DNA of 64,000 nucleotides from Streptomyces sp. ISL-87 (GCF_018614095.1 NZ_JAGGOY010000051.1:16937-80936); one strand, 5' to 3'. Shown: positions 41,112-49,279, numbered from the stretch's first letter. Notes: generated by a model from the letters alone, not told the origin. Translations and numbers: made by a program.

Positions 41112-43418
41112 GTGGCCGCGCAGAATGCCGCTGTCGACAGCACGGCGGATTCCGTCCGCGATCGGGAGATCGCGGTCGAGCAGACGCACCTGGACCAGGT
41201 GTACCGCCGCCTTGAGGAGAAGATCCACGAGGCAGAGTTCCTGATGAACGACGCCGCCAAGCGCGGCCAGGTGGGCACGCCCGGCGCGCTCGCCGAACGC
41301 GACGCGCAGGTCTTCCGGGCGGGTATCCACCTGAACCGGTTGAACAACGAGTTCGAGGACTTCCTCTTCGGCCGGATCGACATGGTCCTCGGTAAGGACG
41401 GGGAGCGCGGGCCCGACGGCGCGTACACCTCCGTCGAACCCGCCGACGACGCGATCCGCGCCGACCTCACCGCCGACATCGCCGAGACGCTGCACATCGG
41501 CCGCATCGGGGTCCTGGACTCCGACTACGCGCCGCTCGTGATCGACTGGCGGGCCCCGGCGGCCGCGCCGTTCTACCGCTCCACGCCGAAGGACCCCGGC
41601 CGCGTCGTGCGCCGCCGCGTGATCCGGTCCAAGGGCCGCAAGGTGCTCGGCGTCGAGGACGACCTGATGCGCCCCGAGGTCACCGCCTTCCTGGACGGGC
41701 GGGAGCTGCCCGCCATCGGCGACGGCGCCCTGATGGCCGCGCTCGGGCGGGCCCGTACGCACTCCATGCGGGACATCGTCTCCTCCATCCAGGCCGAGCA
41801 GGACCTGGTCATCCGGGCCCCGGCCGCGTCGGTCGCCGAGGTGGCGGGCGGACCGGGCACCGGCAAGACGGCCGTCGCCCTGCACCGCGCCGCCTACCTG
41901 CTCTACCAGGACCGGCGCCGCTACTCCGGCGGCATCCTGATCGTCTCGCCGACCCCGCTGCTGGTCGCGTACACGGAGGGCGTGCTGCCCTCGCTCGGCG
42001 AGGAGGGCCAGGTCGCCATCCGGGCGCTCGGCTCGCTGGTCGACGGGGCCGAGGCGACCACGTACGACGACCCGGCCGTGGCCCGCATCAAGGGCTCGTC
42101 GCGGATGCTGAAGGTGCTGCGCAAGGCGGTACGGGGCGCCCTGGAGCTCGGGAACGCCCCCGACCGCCTGCGCGTGGTGGCCTTCGGGCGGCGCCAGGAA
42201 CTGGAGGGCGACGAGCTCAACCGGATCCGGCAGATCGTGCTCGGCGGCACCGCGCCGGTGAACCTGCTGCGCCCGCGCGCCCGGAAGCTGCTGCTCGACG
42301 CCCTCTACGCGAAGTCCGGCGGGGCCGGCCGGCACAGCGACCCGGAGCTGGCCGCCGAGCTGCGTTCCGCCTTCGACGAGGATGTCTCCACCGAGGACGC
42401 CTTCATCGGCTTCCTGAACGCCTGGTGGCCCGAGCTCACCCCGCGCGGGGTGCTGGCCGCGATGGCCGACGAGCGCAAGCTCGGCCGCTGGTCGCGGCGG
42501 GACCTGAACCCGCGGGAGACCCGCCAGCTGGCGCGCTCGCTGCGCCGGGTGGGCCCGGACGGCAAGGGGCCGCTGTCGGTGCACGACGTAGCGCTGCTGG
42601 ACGAGCTCCAGCAGTTGCTGGGCGCGCCGGCCAGGCCGAAGCGGAAGCGGGAGATGGACCCGCTGGCGCAGCTCAGCGGGCTGGAGGAGCTGATGCCGAC
42701 CCGCGAGGAGACCCTGTGGGAGCGGGCCGAGCGGCTCGCGGCGGAGCGCACGGAGTACGCGCACGTCATCGTGGACGAGGCCCAGGACCTGACGCCGATG
42801 CAGTGGCGGATGGTGGGCCGCCGGGGCCGGACCGGCACCTGGACGGTGGTCGGTGACCCGGCGCAGTCCTCCTGGACGGACCCGGACGAGGCGGCCGCGG
42901 CCCGTGACGAGGCGCTGGGGACGCGGCCGCGCCGGCGGTTCACCCTGACCGTGAACTACCGGAACCCGGCGGAGGTCGCGGAGGTCGCGGCGCGGGTGCT
43001 GCGGCTGGCGATGCCGGGGATGGAGCCGCCGTCCGCGGTGCGCTCCACGGGGCTGGAGCCCCGCTTCACGGCTGCCGCCGGGGATCTCGGGGCGGCGGTA
43101 CGGGAGGAGACCCGGCGGCTGCTGGAGCAGGTGGACGGCACGGTCGGCGTGGTCGTGGCGATGGACCGGCGGGCGGAGGCCGCGGGCTGGCTGGCCGACC
43201 TGGGGGAGCGGGCGGTGGCGCTGGGCAGCCTGGAGGCGAAGGGGCTGGAGTACGACGCCACGGTGGTCGTCTCCCCGGCGGAGATCGCGGACGAGTCCCC
43301 GGCGGGCCTGCGGGTCCTGTACGTGGCCCTGACCCGCGCGACCCAACAACTGACGGTCGTCTCGTCCGACCGCGACACCCCCACCCCGGACGGCGTCCCG
43401 GCCCTGCTGCGTCCGTAA
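41112..43418 (+). CDS. HelD-like UvrD-family ATPase acting on RNA polymerase
   Basis: A 768-residue superfamily 1 helicase-like ATPase. The N-terminus is a long helical arm (IAVEQTHLDQVYRRLEEKIHEAEFLMNDAAKRG), the part that in actinobacterial HelD enters RNA polymerase channels. Walker A is GGPGTGKTAVA near residue 252, Walker B VIVDEAQDLTPMQW, motif III VVGDPAQSSW, then VNYRNPAEV and LYVALTRATQQLTVV. HelD proteins pull stalled or drug-bound RNA polymerase off DNA. The N-terminal arm looks more like the mycobacterial HelD class than the rifamycin-protective HelR class, but I could not align them. GTG 41112 has AGAAGGGGG with 5-nt spacing. Confidence 0.85.
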   Translation: MAAQNAAVDSTADSVRDREIAVEQTHLDQVYRRLEEKIHEAEFLMNDAAKRGQVGTPGALAERDAQVFRAGIHLNRLNNEFEDFLFGRIDMVLGKDGERGPDGAYTSVEPADDAIRADLTADIAETLHIGRIGVLDSDYAPLVIDWRAPAAAPFYRSTPKDPGRVVRRRVIRSKGRKVLGVEDDLMRPEVTAFLDGRELPAIGDGALMAALGRARTHSMRDIVSSIQAEQDLVIRAPAASVAEVAGGPGTGKTAVALHRAAYLLYQDRRRYSGGILIVSPTPLLVAYTEGVLPSLGEEGQVAIRALGSLVDGAEATTYDDPAVARIKGSSRMLKVLRKAVRGALELGNAPDRLRVVAFGRRQELEGDELNRIRQIVLGGTAPVNLLRPRARKLLLDALYAKSGGAGRHSDPELAAELRSAFDEDVSTEDAFIGFLNAWWPELTPRGVLAAMADERKLGRWSRRDLNPRETRQLARSLRRVGPDGKGPLSVHDVALLDELQQLLGAPARPKRKREMDPLAQLSGLEELMPTREETLWERAERLAAERTEYAHVIVDEAQDLTPMQWRMVGRRGRTGTWTVVGDPAQSSWTDPDEAAAARDEALGTRPRRRFTLTVNYRNPAEVAEVAARVLRLAMPGMEPPSAVRSTGLEPRFTAAAGDLGAAVREETRRLLEQVDGTVGVVVAMDRRAEAAGWLADLGERAVALGSLEAKGLEYDATVVVSPAEIADESPAGLRVLYVALTRATQQLTVVSSDRDTPTPDGVPALLRP

Positions 43419-43458
43419 GCCTGCCCCGGACGGCGTCCCGGCCCTGCTGCGTCCGTAA
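43384..43458. repeat. Tandem duplication of the HelD-like gene 3' end
   Basis: The last 35 nt of the gene including the TAA (43384-43418) are repeated exactly at 43424-43458, 40 bp downstream. The duplicate carries a second in-phase-looking end but lies after the stop, so it is non-coding. Confidence 0.85.
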
Positions 43459-43472
43459 CCCCTGCCCCTTCC

Positions 43473-43672
43473 GCCTCGCCGGCGCTTGAGGCGCCTTCAG
43501 CCTCGTCGGCGTTTGAGGCAGGTCTGGGCAGGGCCCGGTTCCTGGGTCACCTTCAGCCTCGCCGGCGTTTGAGGCGCGGGTCCGGGCGGAGCCCGGTGCC
43601 CGGCGGAGCCGGGTTCCCTGGGGCTCCGCCCCAGACCCGCGCCTCAAACGCCGGCGAGGCTGAAGGTGACCC
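43473..43672. repeat. Cluster of palindromic intergenic repeats
   Basis: Four copies of GCCTCGCCGGCGTTTGAGGC or its complement lie at 43473-43492 (one mismatch), 43500-43519 (one mismatch), 43556-43575 and 43641-43660. The last two sit in a perfect 39-bp inverted repeat, 43544-43582 against 43634-43672, with 51 bp between. A 64-bp block, 43554-43617, repeats 39359-39422 with a single mismatch. Confidence 0.9.
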
Positions 43673-43862
43673 GGCCCAGCTGGGAAGGTGCGGGTCGGCG
43701 AGGCTGGATTGGCCCGGCCCAGCCGGGAAGCGCGGGCCGACCAGCTGGAGTGGCCCGGCGCAGCCGGGGCGGTGATGGTCGCGTACCGCCGATTGGCCGC
43801 GGCCATGGGCGTGGTCCCTGAGACAACACCCGGGAGGGGGATCGCTTCCGGCGATCCTTTGT

Positions 43863-44020
43863 TAGCCTGGGTTACGGCACCGACTCGATCCAAGCCCCCG
43901 GGCCCAACCTTCGTCGCTTAGAGCGACCACTTGCCGCGAGGCGAGCATGGCGGGTCGGTGTCATAGGCGTAGAAGACAGGTCTGCCCCCACCGCGGAAGC
44001 GGAGGGGGCAGACCTGTTTT
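43863..44020 (+). ncRNA. Candidate small RNA upstream of the malic enzyme gene
   Basis: A terminator-like hairpin at 43839-43857 with TTT is followed by TAGCCT (43863-43868) as a possible -10. After roughly 100 nt of non-coding sequence, with hairpin GTCGCT-TAG-AGCGAC at 43913-43927, a perfect 14-bp stem ACAGGTCTGCCCCC/GGGGGCAGACCTGT (43976-44017) with TTTT follows. That terminator has no gene in front of it, so a transcript of about 145 nt ending near 44020 is likely. The -35 is not recognisable and there is no coding ORF. Identity unknown. Confidence 0.5.
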
Positions 44021-44206
44021 GCGTGGCCGGAAAGGGTTTCATGACCCCTTCAAATCTCGTATGGTGGAAGTGTCTTTCCGAAATTCGTAGCTGGTTACCT
44101 TTTACCGGCCGGTAGGTGGGACGATCGGACAACAGGTCCCGACACACCTGCGGTGCGCGGGGCCCTGTATGTACAGAAAAACCAGGGACAGAAGAGGAAC
44201 ACGGCC
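44021..44206. promoter_or_regulatory. Malic enzyme upstream region
   Basis: It contains the perfect palindromes TACCGGCCGGTA (44103-44114) and CTGTATGTACAG (44165-44176). GAGGA at 44194-44198 is the ribosome site. These could be operators; no regulator gene is adjacent. Confidence 0.45.
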
Positions 44207-45610
44207 ATGGCAACGGCGCCCAGCGTCTCGTACTCGATGACGGTCCGCCTGGAAGTGCCCGCGAGCGGAACCGCGGTCTCCCAGCTCACCACCGCCGTGG
44301 AGTCCTCCGGCGGTTCGGTCATCGGCCTCGACGTGACCGCATCCGGCCACGAGAAGCTCCGGATCGACGTCACCATCGCCGCGACCTCCACCGCGCACGC
44401 CGACGAGATCGTCGAGAAGCTCCGCGGCATCGAGGGCGTCAGCCTCGGCAAGGTCTCCGACCGAACCTTCCTGATGCACCTCGGCGGCAAGATCGAGATG
44501 GCGTCCAAGCACCCCATCCGCAACCGCGACGACCTCTCGATGATCTACACCCCGGGCGTGGCCCGCGTGTGCATGGCGATCGCCGAGAACCCCGAGGACG
44601 CGCGCCGCCTCACCATCAAGCGCAACTCCGTCGCAGTCGTGACGGACGGCTCCGCGGTGCTGGGCCTGGGCAACATCGGCCCGATGGCCGCGCTGCCCGT
44701 CATGGAGGGCAAGGCGGCCCTCTTCAAGCGGTTCGCCGGCATCGACGCCTGGCCGATCTGCCTGGACACCCAGGACAGCGACGAGATCGTGGCCATCGTC
44801 AAGGCGATCGCCCCGGGCTTCGCCGGCATCAACCTGGAGGACATCTCCGCGCCGCGCTGCTTCGAGATCGAGGCCCGGCTGCGCGAGGCCCTCGACATCC
44901 CCGTCTTCCACGACGACCAGCACGGCACCGCGATCGTCGTCCTCGCCGCCCTCACCAACGCACTTCGCGTCGTGGGCAAGGCAGTTGGGGACGTCAAGGT
45001 GGTCATGTCGGGCGCCGGCGCGGCCGGTACGGCCATCCTCAAGCTGCTCCTCGCGGCAGGCGTCAAGAACGCCGTCAGCGCCGACATCCACGGTGTCGTG
45101 CACGCGGACCGCCCCGACCTCGTCGACGCGGCCCCCGACTCGCCGCTGCGCTGGATCGCCGACAACACCAACCCCGAGGGCTACACGGGCACTCTGAAGG
45201 AGGCCGTGGTCGGCGCCGACGTGTTCATCGGCGTCTCGGCCCCCAACGTGCTCTCCGGCGAGGACGTCGCCGCCATGGCGGAGGGCGCGATCGTGTTCGC
45301 GCTCGCGAACCCGGACCCCGAGGTGGACCCGGCCGTCGCCCGCCAGACCGCCGCCGTCGTGGCCACCGGCCGCTCCGACTTCCCGAACCAGATCAACAAC
45401 GTGCTGGTCTTCCCGGGTGTCTTCCGCGGTCTGCTGGACGCCCAGTCCCGCACGGTGAACACCGACATGATGCTGGCCGCCGCGACCGCGCTGGCGGACG
45501 TCGTCGGCGAGGACGAGCTGAACGCGAACTACATCATCCCGTCCGTCTTCAACGACAAGGTCGCGGGCGCGGTCGCCGGAGCCGTCCGCAAGGCCGCCTC
45601 GGCCGTCTGA
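44207..45610 (+). CDS. NAD-type malic enzyme with N-terminal ACT domain
   Basis: A 467-residue malic enzyme (malate to pyruvate plus CO2, reducing NAD(P)). Residues 5-80 form an ACT-like regulatory domain (SYSMTVRLEVPASGTAVSQL). The catalytic part has IYTPGVARVCMAIAENP, the metal/substrate region NLEDISAPRCFEIE and VFHDDQHGTAIVVLAALTNAL, the nucleotide loop VVMSGAGAAGTAIL and the C-terminal SDFPNQINNVLVFPGVFRGLLD. S. coelicolor has an NAD-preferring enzyme at the equivalent place, so NAD use is likely but not proven here. ATG 44207 has GAGGA upstream; the frame opens earlier without a family match. It links the TCA cycle to pyruvate. Confidence 0.94.
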   Translation: MATAPSVSYSMTVRLEVPASGTAVSQLTTAVESSGGSVIGLDVTASGHEKLRIDVTIAATSTAHADEIVEKLRGIEGVSLGKVSDRTFLMHLGGKIEMASKHPIRNRDDLSMIYTPGVARVCMAIAENPEDARRLTIKRNSVAVVTDGSAVLGLGNIGPMAALPVMEGKAALFKRFAGIDAWPICLDTQDSDEIVAIVKAIAPGFAGINLEDISAPRCFEIEARLREALDIPVFHDDQHGTAIVVLAALTNALRVVGKAVGDVKVVMSGAGAAGTAILKLLLAAGVKNAVSADIHGVVHADRPDLVDAAPDSPLRWIADNTNPEGYTGTLKEAVVGADVFIGVSAPNVLSGEDVAAMAEGAIVFALANPDPEVDPAVARQTAAVVATGRSDFPNQINNVLVFPGVFRGLLDAQSRTVNTDMMLAAATALADVVGEDELNANYIIPSVFNDKVAGAVAGAVRKAASAV

Positions 45611-46050
45611 CGTCGGGCCGTGGGCCATCGGGCCGCCGGGCCCGCTGGGACGCCGTGCGGCACGGCTGCGCGCCGCCGTGGTGGCGCTGTGCGCGCCGCT
45701 GTGCCGGCCCGCTGTGACTGCCCTCACGGGCTCCCTGACGCCGATCCCGGCGCGTCGCGAGATGCGGGCCCGCCGGGCCGCCTCTAGGGTTGCGGGGATG
45801 CCCGCGTGGCCCGCGGTCCGCATCCACCGGATCCCTGGGTGCGGACGGAGCGTCACCGCGGCGTGACTGTGGCGCTTTTCGTGTGACCCTGGCGGGTGCC
45901 GGATTGGCTTTCCCGCCGCTGGTGGGGGCAGGATGCGTAACCGGGCGAGAGGGTCTGACGTCAGACCCGGGTCCGGGGACTGTCCGAGGGCCCTGGCAGC
46001 ATCGGCTTCGATCTCACGCCTCTAAGGCAAGTTGAACACGGGAGTACAAC
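45611..46050. promoter_or_regulatory. Long upstream region of hup
   Basis: This 440-bp gap has no credible gene. The striking element is a perfect 18-bp palindrome GGGTCTGACGTCAGACCC at 45951-45968, 82 bp before the HU start codon. CGCTTTTCGTGTGACC near 45870 and the TCTAAGG before the ribosome site GGGAG (46040-46044) are the other A/T-richer parts. Confidence 0.5.
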
Positions 46051-46332
46051 ATGAACCGCAGTGAGCTGGTGGCCGCTCTGTCCGAGCGCGCCGAGGTGAC
46101 CCGCAAGGACGCCGACGCCGTTCTGGCCGCCCTCGCCGAGACCATCGGTGAGGTTGTCGCCAAGGGCGACGAGAAGGTCACCATCCCCGGCTTCCTGACC
46201 TTCGAGCGCACCCACCGTGCCGCTCGCACCGCGCGCAACCCGCAGACCGGCGACCCCATCCAGATCCCGGCCGGCTTCAGCGTGAAGGTCTCCGCGGGTT
46301 CCAAGCTCAAGGAAGCCGCCAAGGGCAAGTAG
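46051..46332 (+). CDS. hup: HU family nucleoid DNA-binding protein
   Basis: A 93-residue HU protein that bends and compacts DNA as a dimer. The helical dimer core reads MNRSELVAALSERAEVTRKDADAVLAALAETI. The beta arm contains the signature GFLTFERTHRAARTARNPQTGDPIQIPA, and the C-terminus FSVKVSAGSKLKEAAKGK is complete. It lacks the long Lys/Ala tail of the second Streptomyces HU (HupS), so this is the HupA-type protein. GGGAG precedes ATG 46051. Confidence 0.96.
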   Translation: MNRSELVAALSERAEVTRKDADAVLAALAETIGEVVAKGDEKVTIPGFLTFERTHRAARTARNPQTGDPIQIPAGFSVKVSAGSKLKEAAKGK

Positions 46333-46407
46333 TCCCGCCCTTGTGCCGAGGGCCGCGCAGGCCCTCGGGACGGCTGGAGTACGCAGTACGCAGGACACGT
46401 TCAAAAC

Positions 46408-46448
46408 GCCGAAGGGCGGCCACCCCAGCCGGGTGGCCGCCCTTCGGC
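46408..46448. terminator. hup/murA convergent terminator, first hairpin
   Basis: A perfect 18-bp stem (arm GCCGAAGGGCGGCCACCC) with a 5-nt loop. Confidence 0.9.
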
Positions 46449-46453
46449 CTGTC

Positions 46454-46492
46454 CAGGCCTCTCCGGGCCCCTGTGGGGCCCGGAGAGGCCTG
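46454..46492. terminator. hup/murA convergent terminator, second hairpin
   Basis: A second perfect 18-bp stem (arm CAGGCCTCTCCGGGCCCC) with a TGT loop begins only 5 nt after the first. The pair separates two highly expressed convergent genes. Confidence 0.9.
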
Positions 46493-46527
46493 GCGCGGCC
46501 TCAGCCTCAAACGAGGACGACGAGGAC

Positions 46528-47874
46528 TCAGACGAGGTCGCCGCCCGGGAGTTCGACCTTGGCGCCCAGTTCCACGAGCTTCTCCATGAAGTTCTCGTAG
46601 CCGCGGTTGATCAGGTCGATGCCGTGGACGCGCGAGGTGCCCTCGGCGGCCAGGGCCGCGATCAGGTACGAGAATCCGCCGCGCAGGTCGGGGATGACCA
46701 GGTCGGCGCCCTGAAGCTTGGTCGGGCCGGAGACGACCGCCGAGTGCAGGAAGTTGCGCTGGCCGAACCGGCACGCCGAGCCGCCCAGGCACTCCCGGTA
46801 CAGCTGGATGTGCGCGCCCATCTGGTTGAGCGCCGAGGTGAAGCCGAGCCGCGACTCGTAGACCGTCTCGTGGACGATCGACAGGCCCGTGGCCTGCGTC
46901 AGCGCCACGACCAGCGGCTGCTGCCAGTCGGTCTGGAAGCCGGGGTGTACGTCCGTCTCCAGCGCGATGGCCTTCAGCGGGCCGCCCGGGTGCCAGAAGC
47001 GGATGCCCTCGTCGTCGATCTCGAACGCGCCGCCGACCCGGCGGAAGGTGTTCAGGAAGGTCATCATCGAGCGCTGCTGGGCTCCGCGCACGTAGATGTT
47101 GCCGCCGGTGGCCAGCGCCGCGGACGCCCACGAGGCGGCCTCCAGGCGGTCCGGCAGGGCCTTGTGGTTGTAGCCGCCCAGGCGGTCCACACCGGTGATC
47201 CGGATGGTCCGGTCCGTGTCGACGGAGATGATGGCGCCCATCTTCTGCAGTACGCAGATGAGGTCCTCGATCTCCGGCTCCACCGCGGCGTTGCTGAGCT
47301 CGGTCACGCCCTCGGCCAGAACGGCCGTCAGGAGCACCTGCTCGGTCGAGCCGACGGACGGGTACGGCAGGCGGATCTTGCAGCCGCGCAGCCGCTGCGG
47401 GGCCTCCAGGTACTGGCCGCCCTCGCGCTTCTCGATGGTCGCGCCGAACTGGCGGAGCACGTCGAAGTGGAAGTCGATCGGCCGGCCGCCGATGTCGCAG
47501 CCGCCCAGACCCGGGATGAAGGCGTGGCCGAGGCGGTGCAGCAGCGGGCCGCAGAACAGGATCGGGATGCGCGACGAGCCCGCGTGGGCGTCGATGTCGG
47601 CGACGTTCGCGCTCTCGACGTGGGTCGGGTCGAGCACCAGCTCGCCCGGCTCCTCGCCGGGGCGGACCGTCACCCCGTGCAGCTGGAGCAGCCCGCGCAC
47701 GACCCGGACGTCACGGATGTCGGGAACATTGCGCAGCCGGCTGGGTTCGCTGCCGAGCAGAGCGGCGACCATGGCCTTGGGCACGAGGTTCTTCGCACCG
47801 CGGACACGGATCTCGCCCTCAAGCGGGGTACCGCCATGGACAAGCAGTACGTCGTCACTGTCTGTGCCGGTCAT
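46528..47874 (-). CDS. murA: UDP-N-acetylglucosamine 1-carboxyvinyltransferase
   Basis: A 448-residue MurA that transfers enolpyruvate from PEP to UDP-GlcNAc, the first committed step of peptidoglycan synthesis. Substrate residues K28-N29 are in RGAKNLVPKAM. The catalytic loop Cys126 lies in PGLGGCDIGGRPIDFH; this is the residue alkylated by fosfomycin, so the enzyme should be fosfomycin-sensitive, unlike the Asp form of mycobacteria. Other motifs are GSTEQVLLTAVLAEG and PDLRGGFSYLIAALAAEGTS. ATG 47874 gives the usual N-terminus; the frame runs upstream without homology. It has the same position as the HU-linked murA of other streptomycetes. Confidence 0.96.
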   Translation of the reverse strand: MTGTDSDDVLLVHGGTPLEGEIRVRGAKNLVPKAMVAALLGSEPSRLRNVPDIRDVRVVRGLLQLHGVTVRPGEEPGELVLDPTHVESANVADIDAHAGSSRIPILFCGPLLHRLGHAFIPGLGGCDIGGRPIDFHFDVLRQFGATIEKREGGQYLEAPQRLRGCKIRLPYPSVGSTEQVLLTAVLAEGVTELSNAAVEPEIEDLICVLQKMGAIISVDTDRTIRITGVDRLGGYNHKALPDRLEAASWASAALATGGNIYVRGAQQRSMMTFLNTFRRVGGAFEIDDEGIRFWHPGGPLKAIALETDVHPGFQTDWQQPLVVALTQATGLSIVHETVYESRLGFTSALNQMGAHIQLYRECLGGSACRFGQRNFLHSAVVSGPTKLQGADLVIPDLRGGFSYLIAALAAEGTSRVHGIDLINRGYENFMEKLVELGAKVELPGGDLV

Positions 47875-48164
47875 GAATCTCGCGTTCCGGAGGGGGTCCT
47901 CCCGGCGGGGGCCAGGGGGATGTCGGGCAGGGGGCCAGGGAAAAGGGTAAGGGCCAGCACCCCCCGGTTCGTAAGGCTGACGCGGCCATAGGACTGTCAT
48001 GAATTAGCCACGACACCCTGAGTGTCCGCCAGGTGGCGGAGTGTCGCCTTTCATCCGGGGCGGGCGGCGCGCGCTCCTGTCTGCTGCCGTGCGCCCTGAG
48101 CTGCGTACGATCCGATCACGCCGCCTGCTCCCCCCGGAGGGCGAATGTGCGAGATCATGTCGGC
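47875..48164. promoter_or_regulatory. Divergent region between murA and yqgE-like gene
   Basis: A nested inverted repeat lies at about 48011-48047: outer CGACAC/GTGTCG, inner CCGCC/GGCGG. TACGAT at 48106-48111 may be the rightward -10, and GGAGG at 48136-48140 is a good ribosome site for an alternative GTG start at 48147. Confidence 0.45.
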
Positions 48165-48725
48165 ATGACCGAGGTGTCCTCCCTCACAGGGCGGCTGCTC
48201 GTGGCCTCCCCTACGCTCGCGGATCCGAATTTCGACCGCGCGGTGGTGCTGCTGCTCGACCACGACGAGCAGGGCTCGCTCGGTGTGGTCCTCAACCGGC
48301 CGACCCCGGTGGACGTCGGCGACATCCTGCTGCCCTGGGCGTCGCTGGCCGGCGACCCGGGCGTGGTCTTCCAGGGCGGCCCGGTGGCGCTGGACTCGGC
48401 CCTCGGCATCGCGGTGATCCCGGGCGAGGAAGGCCCGCTGGGCTGGCGCCGGGTGCACGGGGCGATAGGCCTGGTGGACCTGGAAGCCCCGCCGGAACTG
48501 CTCGCGGCGGCCCTGGGCTCCCTGCGGATCTTCGCTGGCTACTCCGGATGGGGGCCCGGTCAACTGGAGGACGAGCTCGGCGACGGCGCCTGGTACGTCG
48601 TGGACTCCGAGCCGGGCGACATCTCCTTCCCCGACCCCGAACGGCTCTGGCGTGCGGTGCTGCGCCGCCAGCGCAGCGAGCTGGCGATGGTCGCCACCTA
48701 TCCGGACGACCCGTCGCTCAACTGA
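48165..48725 (+). CDS. YqgE/AlgH family protein (UPF0301)
   Basis: A 186-residue single-domain protein: SLTGRLLVASPTLADPNFDRAVVLLLDHDEQGSLGVVLNRPT is the family hallmark, followed by FQGGPV and the C-terminal FAGYSGWGPGQLEDEL. The fold is known from structures but no enzymatic activity is established; it may affect transcription or signalling. ATG 48165 matches the family start. GTG 48147, in frame and 6 nt after a GGAGG, would add six residues and is a serious alternative. Confidence 0.9.
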   Translation: MTEVSSLTGRLLVASPTLADPNFDRAVVLLLDHDEQGSLGVVLNRPTPVDVGDILLPWASLAGDPGVVFQGGPVALDSALGIAVIPGEEGPLGWRRVHGAIGLVDLEAPPELLAAALGSLRIFAGYSGWGPGQLEDELGDGAWYVVDSEPGDISFPDPERLWRAVLRRQRSELAMVATYPDDPSLN

Positions 48726-48741
48726 CCTCGGCGGGGGTCGG

Positions 48742-48747
48742 TACCCT
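48742..48747 (+). promoter_or_regulatory. -10 element of leaderless DUF3039 gene
   Basis: TACCCT ends 7 nt before ATG 48755, which has no ribosome site. Confidence 0.55.
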
Positions 48748-48754
48748 GGGTTTT

Positions 48755-49042
48755 ATGAGCACTCTTGAGCCCGAGCGCGGGACTGGTACGGGGACCCTCG
48801 TAGAGCCGACGCCGCAGGTGTCCCACGGCGACGGCGACCACGAGCGCTTCGCCCACTACGTCCAGAAGGACAAGATCATGGCGAGCGCCCTCGAGGGGAC
48901 CCCCGTCGTCGCGCTCTGCGGCAAGGTCTGGGTGCCGGGCCGGGACCCGAAGAAGTACCCGGTCTGCCCCATGTGCAAGGAGATCTACGAGTCCATGGGC
49001 GCCGGCGGCGACAAGGACAAGGGCGGCGGCAAGGACAAGTAG
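48755..49042 (+). CDS. DUF3039 domain protein
   Basis: A 95-residue actinobacterial protein. The conserved part reads HERFAHYVQKDKIMASALEGTPVVALCGKVWVPGRDPKKYPVCPMCKEIYE. One Cys in VALCGK plus the CPMC pair suggest a small metal-binding knuckle. The C-terminus is a Gly/Lys/Asp tail. The function is unknown; it is a frequent neighbour of murA and yqgE in streptomycetes. It is probably transcribed as a leaderless mRNA. Confidence 0.88.
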   Translation: MSTLEPERGTGTGTLVEPTPQVSHGDGDHERFAHYVQKDKIMASALEGTPVVALCGKVWVPGRDPKKYPVCPMCKEIYESMGAGGDKDKGGGKDK

Positions 49043-49132
49043 TCCGGCCCGCTCGCGGCAAGGACGGGAAGTCCGGCCGCTCGCGGCAAGGGCAAGCAGT
49101 CAGGCCCGCTCGCGGCAAGACCTGGTATTCCG
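49043..49132. repeat. Short tandem repeat after DUF3039 gene
   Basis: Three imperfect copies of about 30 bp containing the motif GGCCCGCTCGCGGCAAG follow the stop codon. They are in phase with the gene's Gly-Lys tail codons and probably arose from its 3' end. Confidence 0.6.
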
Positions 49133-49151
49133 GCCCGCCCAGCGCGGGATC

Positions 49152-49202
49152 AAGGCCCCCGAGGCCCCCGAGGTGCGCATCGGCCCGCCCCGGGGGCCTT
49201 TT
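49152..49202 (+). terminator. Terminator downstream of DUF3039 gene
   Basis: AAGGCCCCCG pairs with CGGGGGCCTT, followed by TT, with further GC pairing inside the loop. Confidence 0.75.
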
Positions 49203-49229
49203 GGCGTTCTCCGGGGATCTCCGGCGTAC

Positions 49230-49279
49230 TAGGGTCGGCGCCAACGGGCACGCTGCGAAACGGGTGTTGCGCAGCGTGC
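49230..49279 (+). promoter_or_regulatory. Promoter and leader inverted repeat of hexosaminidase gene
   Basis: TAGGGT (49230-49235) is the likely -10. GCACGCTGCG (49248-49257) and CGCAGCGTGC (49270-49279) form a perfect 10-bp inverted repeat just downstream, either an operator or a leader hairpin. It does not resemble a DasR site. Confidence 0.45.

Noticed and set aside
43863..44020. 6C RNA
   Set aside because: The runs of C lie in the terminator stem, not in two hairpin loops as the 6C family requires.
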